Positions 1 to 6,176 of a DNA stretch of 15,247 bases are shown here, one piece after another. The stretch comes from Rubrobacter sp. (GTDB taxonomy: Bacteria; Actinomycetota; Rubrobacteria; Rubrobacterales; Rubrobacteraceae). Position 1 is the first letter of the stretch. Each line of letters begins with the position of its first letter. The DNA lies in assembly GCA_013817025.1 (NCBI GenBank), contig JACDDK010000011.1, positions 1 through 15,247 on the forward strand, in the 5' to 3' direction. The translations under genes were made by a program, and so were the position numbers. A model generated the notes under the pieces. It was not told the DNA's origin and searched no databases. It saw only the letters and a list, made by a program, of their open reading frames with translations.

Positions 1-1452
1 CTGGCGCAACTCGACGTGGAGGAGCTACTGGAAGAAACCGGCGTCGCCGCCCAGATAATTCCCGTGAGCGGTACCACCGGCGCGGGCGTGGACGAGCTTC
101 TAGAGGCTCTCGATGAGCTGACGGGTGGGAGCGTCGATGAGCGCCAGGACGGCGGACTTGCGCGGATGCCGGTGGACCGAGCGTTCGTGCTCAAGGGGAT
201 TGGGGTCGTGGTCACCGGGACTTTGTGGAGCGGTGAGATCCGGGCCGGCGACACCCTCCACACCGCCTCCGGCCACCGCCCCCGGGTGCGCGGCGTCCAG
301 AACCACGAGCGGCCCGCCGAAGCCGCCCACGCCGGCGCCCGCACCGCCCTCGACCTCACCGGCGTGGAGGCTTCCGAGATACAGGCTGGCGACGTCCTGC
401 TCTCAAGACCCGTCCCCGAATCCCGCGTCCTCGACGCTCGGATACAGCTTTTGGAGAGTGCGAAGCCCTTGCGCCACGGGGGCCGGGTTCGGCTGCACCA
501 CGGTACGCGCTCCACCAACGCCCGCGTCCGCCTGCTCGACGCAGACGAGATGCGGCCCGGTGCGTCGGCTCTGGTCCGGCTGCGGCTGGAGGAGCCGCTC
601 GTGGTTCTGTCCGGTGATCGTTTCGTGCTGCGCTCGCTCGCGCCGCCGGTAACGGTTGGTGGGGGGACGGTCCTGGATCCCGCGCCAACGGATCGCCGCC
701 CCGACGCCGCCTGGCTCGAAGCCCTCGAAAGCCGCGACGCCTCGAAGACGGTACCCATGATCCTCGCCCGCGCACCGGAGGACGGCATGAGCGTCGATGA
801 ACTCATCCTCACGCTCTCTTCGTCCTCAGAGGAAATACTACACGCGGCGCAGAGCAACCCGCAGGTGCGGAAGGTCGGACAACTCTACGCGCCAGCGGCG
901 AAGGTGGCGGGGGCGAGGGATCGACTCCTCAAAGCGTTGAAGCGCCGTGCCAAAGAACGGCCCGAGGACTCCGCTCTCTCCGTCGCCGAAGCCCGCACCG
1001 CGACCGGACTCGCTCCACGCCTCGCCGATGCCTTGCTGGAAGAGCTGTCGAAAGAGGAGATCCGGGTTTCGGAGACCGGCGTAAGTCTCCCGGATGCAGA
1101 CGAGATCCCACCCGAGTTGGAGCACGAAGCGGAGCAAATACTCGAAGCCTTGCGCCAGGCGGGTGTGGAGCCACCAACCACGAAGCCAACGCCCGCGTTG
1201 CGGTTGCTGGCAAAGCGTGGCGAGGTCGTGGCCCTCGGACCGTCGATGTTCGCGGCGCGCGAGGCGGCGGACACCGTACTGGAAGAGATCAAAGGTGTCT
1301 GCCGACGGGATGGCGACATCTCGCTCTCCGGATTCCGCGACCGCCTTGGCACCAGCCGCAAGTACGCGCAAGCCTGGTTGGAGCACTCGGACGCGCAGGG
1401 AGTTACCAGCCGCACCGGCGACGTTCGAGTCCTCACCCGCCGCTACCGCTGA
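1..1452 (+). CDS. selB: Selenocysteine-specific elongation factor SelB, partial (5' end outside window)
   Basis: SelB is the EF-Tu-like GTPase that carries Sec-tRNA to the ribosome and binds the SECIS hairpin of selenoprotein mRNAs. The frame is open from base 1, so the visible 483 residues lack the N-terminal G1-G4 part of the GTPase domain. Seen: the end of the G domain (VSGTTGAGVDELLEAL, residues about 22-37); an EF-Tu domain 2 (FVLKGIGVVVTGTLWSGEI, then RAGD); and a domain 3 with RLHHGTR and the typical SelB stretch FVLRSLAPPVTVGGGTVLDP. After that come about 240 residues of charged, helical sequence, as expected for the C-terminal winged-helix repeats that bind SECIS RNA. It ends with TGA just before a TPP riboswitch. 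A tRNA-Sec lies about 4.6 kb downstream, which fits the assignment. The C-terminal domains were not aligned individually. Confidence 0.95.
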   Translation: MAQLDVEELLEETGVAAQIIPVSGTTGAGVDELLEALDELTGGSVDERQDGGLARMPVDRAFVLKGIGVVVTGTLWSGEIRAGDTLHTASGHRPRVRGVQNHERPAEAAHAGARTALDLTGVEASEIQAGDVLLSRPVPESRVLDARIQLLESAKPLRHGGRVRLHHGTRSTNARVRLLDADEMRPGASALVRLRLEEPLVVLSGDRFVLRSLAPPVTVGGGTVLDPAPTDRRPDAAWLEALESRDASKTVPMILARAPEDGMSVDELILTLSSSSEEILHAAQSNPQVRKVGQLYAPAAKVAGARDRLLKALKRRAKERPEDSALSVAEARTATGLAPRLADALLEELSKEEIRVSETGVSLPDADEIPPELEHEAEQILEALRQAGVEPPTTKPTPALRLLAKRGEVVALGPSMFAAREAADTVLEEIKGVCRRDGDISLSGFRDRLGTSRKYAQAWLEHSDAQGVTSRTGDVRVLTRRYR

Positions 1453-1471
1453 CGCTCGACTCGCCGGACGC

Positions 1472-1500
1472 TGGAGCGGCGAGGCCGCACTTGCTATACT
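1472..1500 (+). promoter_or_regulatory. Candidate sigma-A promoter of the thiamine operon
   Basis: A good -10 element TATACT lies at 1495-1500. A poor -35 (TGGAGC, 1472-1477) stands 17 bp upstream. The predicted start, about 1506-1508, falls exactly at the first base of riboswitch stem P1, which supports the -10 call. Confidence 0.6.
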
Positions 1501-1507
1501 CACCGTG

Positions 1508-1585
1508 GCACGCTAGGGGTGTCTGTAAGGCTGAGATCATACCCTTAGAACCTGAACCGGCTAATACCGGCGGAGGAAAGCGTGG
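1508..1585 (+). ncRNA. TPP riboswitch (THI element) aptamer
   Basis: The conserved THI-box blocks appear in order: GGGGTG (1516-1521), AGGCTGAGA (1528-1536), ACCC (1541-1544), GAACCTGAACCGG (1548-1560), TAATACCGGCGGAGGAAA (1562-1579). P1 forms between CACGCT (1509-1514) and AGCGTG (1579-1584). A CCGG/CCGG helix (1557-1560 with 1567-1570) closes the second arm. The aptamer binds thiamine pyrophosphate. Here it stands directly before an intrinsic terminator and a thiazole synthesis operon, so it should lower expression when TPP is plentiful. Confidence 0.96.
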
Positions 1586-1608
1586 ATATGGGTAACGGGA
1601 TTAGCGTT

Positions 1609-1648
1609 GCCGCCGCGCCGGGTGAATTGGCGTGGCGGCTCCTTTTTT
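1609..1648 (+). terminator. Riboswitch-controlled intrinsic terminator
   Basis: GCCGCCGCGCC (1609-1619) pairs with GGCGTGGCGGC (1629-1639) in an 11-bp stem with one G-U pair and a 9-nt loop. TCC and a run of six T (1643-1648) follow. This is a textbook Rho-independent terminator 24 nt after the aptamer. Bases 1610-1615 (CCGCCG) can instead pair with 1568-1573 (CGGCGG) inside the aptamer, giving a plausible antiterminator when TPP is absent. Confidence 0.85.
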
Positions 1649-1673
1649 GGGGCCGCCGCCGGGAGGTTCCACT

Positions 1674-2348
1674 TTGGCGCATCACCTCCAGATACATCTC
1701 ATAACCGACCGTAAAAGCTTTCGCGGCGACCCGCGTGCGGTGTTGCGGGCCTCCGTACGCAACGGCGTGGACTGGGTGCAGGTGCGGCAGAAGGGGGGAG
1801 CCGCCCGCGACTTGTACGAGACGACGAGCGAGACCGTGGCGCTGGTCAGGGGAGCCGGTGCCGGAGTCCTGGTCAACGACCGCGTAGACGTGGCGCTCGC
1901 GGCGGACGCGGATGGGGTACACCTTGCCGGTAAGAGCCTCCCGCCCGACGTGGCGCGGGGGCTGATCGGGGACCGCCTCCTCGGCGCGTCCGTTCATGGT
2001 CTGAAGGAGGCCCGCGAGGCCGCCGCGGCGGGCGCGGACTACGTTACCTTCGGTCACCTCTATCCCACGTCGTCCAAGCCCGGCGCGCCGCCGCGCGGCG
2101 TTCGGGAGCTGGCGGAGATCGTGGAGTCCGTGGAGGTGCCGGTACTGGCCGTCGGGGGGATCGACGCCTCCAACGCACGGGAGGTGGCCCGTACCGGGTG
2201 CGCCGGCATAGCCGTCATCTCCGCGATACTCGCGGCCCCGGACCCCGGACTCGCCACGGTCGAATTGCGGCGCGCGCTGGAAGGTTTTCGCCCCCGACAC
2301 CCCATGCCACAACCACGAAAAGGAGGAATACGATGGACATCATGCTGA
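1674..2348 (+). CDS. thiE: ThiE/TenI family protein: thiamine phosphate synthase or, more likely, thiazole tautomerase TenI
   Basis: A 224-residue TIM-barrel protein of the ThiE/TenI family. ThiE joins HMP-PP and thiazole phosphate; TenI aromatises the thiazole made by ThiG. Seen: LITDRKSF (9-16), VDWVQVRQK (32-40), VLVNDRVDVAL (65-75), DGVHLAGKSLPP (80-91), GASVHGLKEA (104-113), FGHLYPTSSK (126-135), RGV and AVGGID (159-164). ThiE normally has GP plus FPT-x-TK where this protein has FGH; H128 sits where TenI carries its catalytic histidine. SLPP and SVHGLKEA are also TenI-like. The TTG start is chosen because GGGAGG (1661-1666) lies 7 nt upstream; a GTG at 1632 is inside the terminator hairpin. 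It overlaps the next gene by 16 bp. In Bacillus, tenI sits with thiO-thiS-thiG, as here. Family assignment is sure; the choice of TenI over ThiE is inferred, and thiE is given as the usual annotation symbol. Confidence 0.88.
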   Translation: MAHHLQIHLITDRKSFRGDPRAVLRASVRNGVDWVQVRQKGGAARDLYETTSETVALVRGAGAGVLVNDRVDVALAADADGVHLAGKSLPPDVARGLIGDRLLGASVHGLKEAREAAAAGADYVTFGHLYPTSSKPGAPPRGVRELAEIVESVEVPVLAVGGIDASNAREVARTGCAGIAVISAILAAPDPGLATVELRRALEGFRPRHPMPQPRKGGIRWTSC

Positions 2349-3319
2349 ACCGCAAGACGGTAGAGATCGAGTCACCCGAGCCGACGATCGAGGCGTTGCT
2401 GGCCGAGAAGGGGATACCCGCGAAGGCCATTGTCGTCGCCGTCAACGGCGACGTGATCCGACGGGACGAGTGGGAGGGGTGCAGGATCCAGGCCGGAGAC
2501 GAGGTGGAAGTGGTGCACGCCGTCGCGGGCGGTAGCGGAGAGCCGGACGAGTTGGTGATCGCCGGAGAACGGTTCTCCTCCCGGCTTTTTCTCGGTACGG
2601 GTAAGTATCCTGATTCAGAGACGATGAACGCCGTGCTCCATCGCTCGGGGACTTGGATGGTGACCGTCGCGATCCGCTACATGGACCTCTCCGGCGGCGG
2701 ATCCATCCTCCAGGAACTGGACCTCTCCCGTTACCGGCTACTCCCGAACACTGCGGGTGCCACGACCGCGGATCAGGCCGTCAAGATGGCCCGTCTGGCA
2801 CGGGAGGTCACCGGGACCAACTGGCTGAAATTGGAGGTCATCGGCGAGAAGAGCACCCTCTGGCCCGACACCGCCGCGACGATCGAGGCCACGAAGGTAT
2901 TGGTGGACGAAGGCTTCGTCGTGCTCCCGTACACCAGCCCGGATCTCGTGGCCGCCATGCGTCTGGAGGAAGCCGGGGCCGCGACGGTGATGCCGCTCGG
3001 CTCCCCGATAGGTTCGGGACAGGGGATGGTGGACTGGGCGAGCGTCCGCCGGATAGTCGAGCGCGTGTCCGTGCCCGTGGTGGTCGATGCCGGCATAGGC
3101 GTCCCCTCCGACGCCGCGATGGCGATGGAGTGCGGGGCCGACGCCGTGCTCGTGAACACGGCGATAGCCCGCGCCGTCGACCCGCCGGGCATGGCCGAGG
3201 CGATGAGGTTCGGTGTCGAGGGCGGCAGGCTCGCCTTCCTGGCGGGCAGGATGCCGAAGAGCCCGGTGGCGCATCCTTCGAGCCCGACCCTGGGCGTGCC
3301 GGCGGGGAGCACCGCGTAG
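2333..3319 (+). CDS. thiSG: Sulfur carrier ThiS fused to thiazole synthase ThiG
   Basis: A 328-residue fusion. Residues 1-67 are a ThiS/ubiquitin-like carrier (IVVAVNGDVIRRDEW, then GDEVEVVHAVAGG). Residues 73-328 are ThiG, the TIM-barrel enzyme that makes the thiamine thiazole from DXP, dehydroglycine and ThiS-thiocarboxylate. The ThiG Schiff-base lysine is K166 in NWLKLEVIGE; LPNTAG, MPLGSPIGSGQG, VVDAGIGVPSDA and VLVNTAIA are typical. The Gly-Gly that must carry the thiocarboxylate is G66-G67, the normal ThiS C-terminus, but it is followed at once by SGEPDELVIAG of ThiG. Such ThiS-ThiG fusions are known as an annotated family. Start ATG 2333 has AGGAGG at 2321-2326. One base separates its stop from thiO. 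No ThiF adenylyltransferase is in the window. Confidence 0.95.
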   Translation: MDIMLNRKTVEIESPEPTIEALLAEKGIPAKAIVVAVNGDVIRRDEWEGCRIQAGDEVEVVHAVAGGSGEPDELVIAGERFSSRLFLGTGKYPDSETMNAVLHRSGTWMVTVAIRYMDLSGGGSILQELDLSRYRLLPNTAGATTADQAVKMARLAREVTGTNWLKLEVIGEKSTLWPDTAATIEATKVLVDEGFVVLPYTSPDLVAAMRLEEAGAATVMPLGSPIGSGQGMVDWASVRRIVERVSVPVVVDAGIGVPSDAAMAMECGADAVLVNTAIARAVDPPGMAEAMRFGVEGGRLAFLAGRMPKSPVAHPSSPTLGVPAGSTA

Positions 3320-3320
3320 C

Positions 3321-4445
3321 ATGGACGCCGTGGACGTGGCGGTCGTCGGCGGGGGCGTCATAGGGTGCTCCGTCGCCTATCACGCCGCCCGGAGCGGAGC
3401 GAAGGTCGTCCTGGTGGAGGCCGAAGGGATCGGCGGCGGGGCCTCCGGGGCGGCCGCCGGAATGCTCGCGGCCCAGGCCGAAGCCCACGAGCCGGGACCG
3501 TTCCTGGACCTTCTCCTGGCGAGCCGCGACCTTCACGGTCCACTCGGCGAGGAGTTGCGTGAACGGACGGGCTTGGATCCTGAATACGCGTGGTCCGGTA
3601 CGCTCAGCGTCGCGTCGAGCGTGGAGGGCGAGAGAGATCTGTACGCGAGATACTCTTGGCAGGCGGGCCTTGGACTCTCCGCCCGGTGGTTGTCGGGGGA
3701 GGAGGCGCGAGATCTCGAACCGGCCCTCTCGCCGGACGTCTCCGCCGCGCTGTACCTGCCGGAAGACGGACAGGTCAACTCTCCCCGGCTCGTACAGGCG
3801 CTCGTGCTCGCCGCCACCGAGAGAGGGGTCTGGATCTTGGATTTCACCCGCGTTACCGGGTTCGTGACGGAGAGTGGGAGGGTGACCGGCGTCCGCACCG
3901 CGCGGGGGGAGATCCCGGCCGGCGCCGTCGTGCTCTGCGGCGGAGCGTCGAGCGGAATCCTCGCCGAAGACCTCGGCGTCAACCTGCCGGTCTATCCCGT
4001 GAAGGGCGAAGTCCTGGCGGTCGGTGTCCGGCCCGCTCCGACGAGGGCCAACGTGTGGGGGGAGCGGTGCTACGCGGTCCCCAAGCGGGACGGGCGGATG
4101 ATCGTGGGGGCGACGGAGGAGCCGGGCGTCCACGACCGCCGGCCGACGCTGGGCGGCGTGGCCCGGCTCTCCGCCGCCGCGCTGGATCTCATCCCCACCC
4201 TAAAAGACGCACCTTTCCTGAACGCCTGGGGTGGACTCCGCCCCGCCACGCCCACCGGCCGCCCGATACTCGGTGCCGTCGAGGGTTGGGACGGTCTGCT
4301 GGTGGCGACGGGGCACTACCGCAACGGGGTCCTGCTCGCTCCGATCACCGGGAAGGCCATCTCCGAGGCGGCACTGGGCGAGGCTCCATCGGTGGACCTG
4401 CGGCCGTTCGCTCCCACGGCGCTCGCGGGCCAGGAGGCGCTCTGA
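3321..4445 (+). CDS. thiO: Glycine oxidase ThiO (FAD-dependent)
   Basis: A 374-residue D-amino-acid-oxidase-type flavoenzyme. ThiO oxidises glycine with O2 to the iminoacetate (dehydroglycine) used by ThiG. Seen: the Rossmann FAD motif VVGGGVIGCSVAYHAA (residues 8-23) with acidic E33 at the end of strand 2; GGGASGAAAGML, the usual second FAD contact; VYPVKGEVLAV in the middle; and near the C-terminus WGGLRPATPTGRPILG followed by GLLVATGHYRNGVLLAP. R307 in GLRP matches the arginine that binds the glycine carboxylate in the family. The ATG lies 1 bp after the thiSG stop, so it is probably translationally coupled. Length is normal (Bacillus ThiO about 369). An oxygen-dependent ThiO rather than ThiH suggests an aerobic organism. 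Confidence 0.95.
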   Translation: MDAVDVAVVGGGVIGCSVAYHAARSGAKVVLVEAEGIGGGASGAAAGMLAAQAEAHEPGPFLDLLLASRDLHGPLGEELRERTGLDPEYAWSGTLSVASSVEGERDLYARYSWQAGLGLSARWLSGEEARDLEPALSPDVSAALYLPEDGQVNSPRLVQALVLAATERGVWILDFTRVTGFVTESGRVTGVRTARGEIPAGAVVLCGGASSGILAEDLGVNLPVYPVKGEVLAVGVRPAPTRANVWGERCYAVPKRDGRMIVGATEEPGVHDRRPTLGGVARLSAAALDLIPTLKDAPFLNAWGGLRPATPTGRPILGAVEGWDGLLVATGHYRNGVLLAPITGKAISEAALGEAPSVDLRPFAPTALAGQEAL

Positions 4446-4840
4446 TCTCCATCCCGCAAAGCCTGCTGGAAGAGATCCACGCCCACGCCCGCCAGGAGGT
4501 ACCCAACGAGGTCTGCGGCTGGCTCGCCGGGCGTAACGGCGTGATCTCGAAGGTCTGCCCGGTACCCAACGTCGCGCCCGATGCGAGGGTAGCCTTCAGG
4601 ATGGACCCCGAAGTCCAACTGTCCACCATGCGTGAGATCCGGGACGGGGGGCTGGAGATCACGGGTACCTACCACTCACATCCCCGTACCTCCGCCATTC
4701 CGTCGGATCGCGACGCGCAACTCTCAGCCTACCCGGAGGCCGCGCACGCGATAATCTCCCTGGCCCACCGGGAGCCGGAGACCCGCTGTTACCGCATCAC
4801 CGAGAAAGGGACTTCCCCGATACCTCTGCGCCGGATTTGA
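4442..4840 (+). CDS. JAMM/MPN (Mov34/JAB1) metallopeptidase, Mec+-like
   Basis: A zinc isopeptidase-type protein of about 132 residues. The complete JAMM signature is visible: a glutamate in EVCGWLAG near residue 22 and HSHPRTSAIPSDRD, which fits H-x-H-x7-S-x2-D exactly. Relatives such as actinobacterial Mec+ and Pseudomonas QbsD trim residues beyond the Gly-Gly of ubiquitin-like sulfur carriers. Here the neighbour is a ThiS-ThiG fusion, so ThiS processing is the natural inference, not proven. No ATG, GTG or TTG lies near the expected N-terminus. AGGAGG at 4432-4437 points to CTG 4442 (spacing 4) or ATC 4445 (spacing 7), overlapping the thiO TGA. The next GTG downstream, near 4540, would remove the JAMM glutamate. 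Domain call is strong; the start is uncertain. Confidence 0.85.
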   Translation: MISIPQSLLEEIHAHARQEVPNEVCGWLAGRNGVISKVCPVPNVAPDARVAFRMDPEVQLSTMREIRDGGLEITGTYHSHPRTSAIPSDRDAQLSAYPEAAHAIISLAHREPETRCYRITEKGTSPIPLRRI

Positions 4841-5008
4841 GGTCTCTTCACAGGACGCGATACGCTGGTCTGTTCGCCTTGGCACTAGCGGATAAACCAA
4901 CTCGTGATGTCCGCGACACATGATGTTAATAGCTTGGCGGGTCCAGCAGACAGAGTCCAGTAATCTTCTTCGTCTCCTTTAGTTTCCGAAATTTCTTATG
5001 GGATCTCC

Positions 5009-5039
5009 TTGACCCTCACGTTGGGTGAGGCCGTAGACT
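5009..5039 (+). promoter_or_regulatory. MerR-type promoter and operator of the tipA-like gene
   Basis: The -35 TTGACC (5009-5014) and -10 TAGACT (5034-5039) are separated by 19 bp, the overlong spacing typical of promoters activated by MerR proteins. The spacer holds the inverted repeat CCTCAC-GTTGG-GTGAGG (5014-5030). The regulator gene starts 24 bp downstream, so autoregulation is likely. Spacing and repeat are seen; regulation is inferred. Confidence 0.8.
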
Positions 5040-5062
5040 CTGGAGCGTAAGGAGGTGAAACC

Positions 5063-5836
5063 GTGAGCTACTCGGTAGGTCGAGTGGCGGATCTCGCCGG
5101 TGTGACGATCCGGACGCTGCACCACTACGATGAGATCGGCTTGCTCTCGCCCGGTGGACGTAGCGCGGCTGGCTACCGCATCTACGAAGAGCCCGACTTG
5201 GAGCGACTGCAGCGGATCCTGTTTTACAGGGAACTCGGGTTCGCCTTGGAAGAGATCGCGGCTATCGTGGACGACCCTCGCACCGACGCGGTCGGTCACC
5301 TGCGTCACCAGCGTGGGCTGCTGACCGAGAGGATGGAGCGGTTACAAAAGATGGTCGCGGCCATTGACTACGAAATGGAGGCACGAGATATGGACATCAA
5401 GTTGACGCCGGAGGAGAGGCTGGAGGTATTCGGCGACTTCAGCCCCGAAGACCACGCCGAGGAGGCCGAGCAGCGCTGGGGCGGCATCGACGCCTACCGC
5501 CAATCCCAGCGTCGCGTCTCGAACTACACGAAGGAAGATTGGCTGAAGATCAAAACCGAGCATGATGAGGTGGCGGCCAACCTGGCGGCGCTGTTCGAGT
5601 CGGGGACGGCGCCGGATAGCGAGGCGGCGATGGCTGCCGTCGAAGCGCATCGTCAGCACATCAGCCGTTGGTACTACGACTGCAGCCACGAGAGCCACCG
5701 GGGCCTGGGCGAAATGTACGTCAGCGACGAGAGGTTCCGGGCCAACTACGATGCGCTCGCTCCCGGACTCTCGGGGTTCATCCGGGACGCGGCCCGCGCC
5801 AACGCCGAACGTGCCTCGGATACCTCGAAAGGGTAG
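5063..5836 (+). CDS. MerR-family transcriptional activator, TipA-like (HTH plus TipAS ligand domain)
   Basis: 257 residues. Residues 3-70 form a MerR winged helix (YSVGRVADLAGVTIRTLHHY, then DEIGLL, GYRIYEEPDLERL, ILFYRELGF). Residues about 75-108 are the dimerisation coiled coil. Residues 115-250 are a TipAS-type antibiotic-recognition domain, ending in SRWYYDCSHESHRGLGEMYV and SDERFRANYDAL. TipA of Streptomyces binds thiopeptide antibiotics, covalently through a cysteine; C207 in YYDC lies in the comparable region. Other relatives sense unrelated lipophilic compounds, so the ligand is unknown. GTG start with AAGGAGGTGA (5049-5058) upstream. An in-frame ATG at 5390 (M110) has TGGAGG 8 nt before it and could give a 148-residue ligand domain alone, as TipAS does in Streptomyces. 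It is transcribed from its own MerR-type promoter. Confidence 0.92.
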   Translation: MSYSVGRVADLAGVTIRTLHHYDEIGLLSPGGRSAAGYRIYEEPDLERLQRILFYRELGFALEEIAAIVDDPRTDAVGHLRHQRGLLTERMERLQKMVAAIDYEMEARDMDIKLTPEERLEVFGDFSPEDHAEEAEQRWGGIDAYRQSQRRVSNYTKEDWLKIKTEHDEVAANLAALFESGTAPDSEAAMAAVEAHRQHISRWYYDCSHESHRGLGEMYVSDERFRANYDALAPGLSGFIRDAARANAERASDTSKG

Positions 5837-5878
5837 GATCCAACCGACCAGCATAAAGGCCTGCCGGGGAGCGTCATT

Positions 5879-5911
5879 GGAGAGAGGAGTGCATCCGAGC
5901 CTCCTCTCTCC
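5879..5911 (+). terminator. Strong hairpin after the MerR gene, possible terminator without U-tract
   Basis: GGAGAGAGGAG (5879-5889) and CTCCTCTCTCC (5901-5911) form a perfect 11-bp stem with an 11-nt loop, 43 bp after the stop codon. The following bases (GTCGTCAAT) contain no T-run, so it is not a canonical intrinsic terminator. It could still end transcription or protect the 3' end. Confidence 0.5.
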
Positions 5912-6012
5912 GTCGTCAATAGACCGGAGTCGTAGCATGGCAATCCGGCTAGTATGATCGCTGGTGGAGCCGTATGGTGCTTTCAAGCGTTGCTCCAGCC
6001 ATATGTCGCGGA

Positions 6013-6042
6013 TTGCTTGGGTCGGTTTGCAGCGGATATACT
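6013..6042 (+). promoter_or_regulatory. Candidate promoter for tRNA-Sec
   Basis: TTGCTT (6013-6018), an 18-bp spacer and TATACT (6037-6042). The predicted start is near 6049, leaving a 5' leader of about 20 nt before the mature tRNA. The hexamers match the consensus well for a high-GC genome. Confidence 0.7.
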
Positions 6043-6069
6043 AAACTCCCTCGAAACCGTCCGGTTCGT

Positions 6070-6158
6070 GGAATGCGTGGGCCTGGTGGCCCGGCTGGTC
6101 TTCAAAACCAGTTTGCGGCCGTAATGCGGCCGTGGTGGTTCGATCCCCCCGCATTCCG
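6070..6158 (+). tRNA. selC: tRNA-Sec (anticodon TCA)
   Basis: Seen: acceptor GGAATGCG (6070-6077) with CGCATTCC (6150-6157), 8 bp as in bacterial tRNA-Sec, then discriminator G6158. The D arm GGGCC-TGGT-GGCCC (6079-6092) has the short 4-nt loop of tRNA-Sec. The anticodon arm is CTGGT-CTTCAAA-ACCAG (6095-6111) with anticodon TCA at 6102-6104. The long variable arm is CGGCCG-TAATG-CGGCCG (6116-6132). The T loop is TTCGATC (6139-6145). CCA is not encoded. Anticodon loop and stem closely resemble E. coli selC. Odd: the T stem GGTGG/CCCCC has a T6136-C6148 mismatch, and C6150 is wanted by both the eighth acceptor pair and the fifth T-stem pair. SelB is encoded upstream in the same window. Confidence 0.93.
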
Positions 6159-6176
6159 CTTTTCGAGGGCTAAAGA

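Noticed and set aside
1476..1488. GCGGC-GAG-GCCGC hairpin as the selB terminator
   Set aside because: The stem is only 5 bp, has no T-run and overlaps the -35 region of the thiamine promoter.
838..1503. Long open frames on the minus strand opposite selB and most other genes
   Set aside because: They mirror real genes in a GC-rich genome, show low-complexity Arg/Pro/Ala-rich translations and have no motifs.
1634..1657. Second hairpin GGCGGCTCC-T6-GGGGCCGCC as a terminator
   Set aside because: Its T-run is in the loop, not after the stem, and it competes with the better terminator at 1609-1648. It may be a by-product of GC-rich repeats.
1632..1673. GTG at 1632 as the start of the ThiE/TenI gene
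   Set aside because: It lies inside the terminator hairpin, lacks an SD and adds a Gly/Pro-rich tail unlike the family. TTG 1674 has GGGAGG at good spacing.
4841..5008. Gene remnant or small RNA between the JAMM gene and the MerR gene
   Set aside because: No open frame with homology, stable hairpin with T-run or promoter could be seen by eye. It looks like plain intergenic DNA of lower GC.
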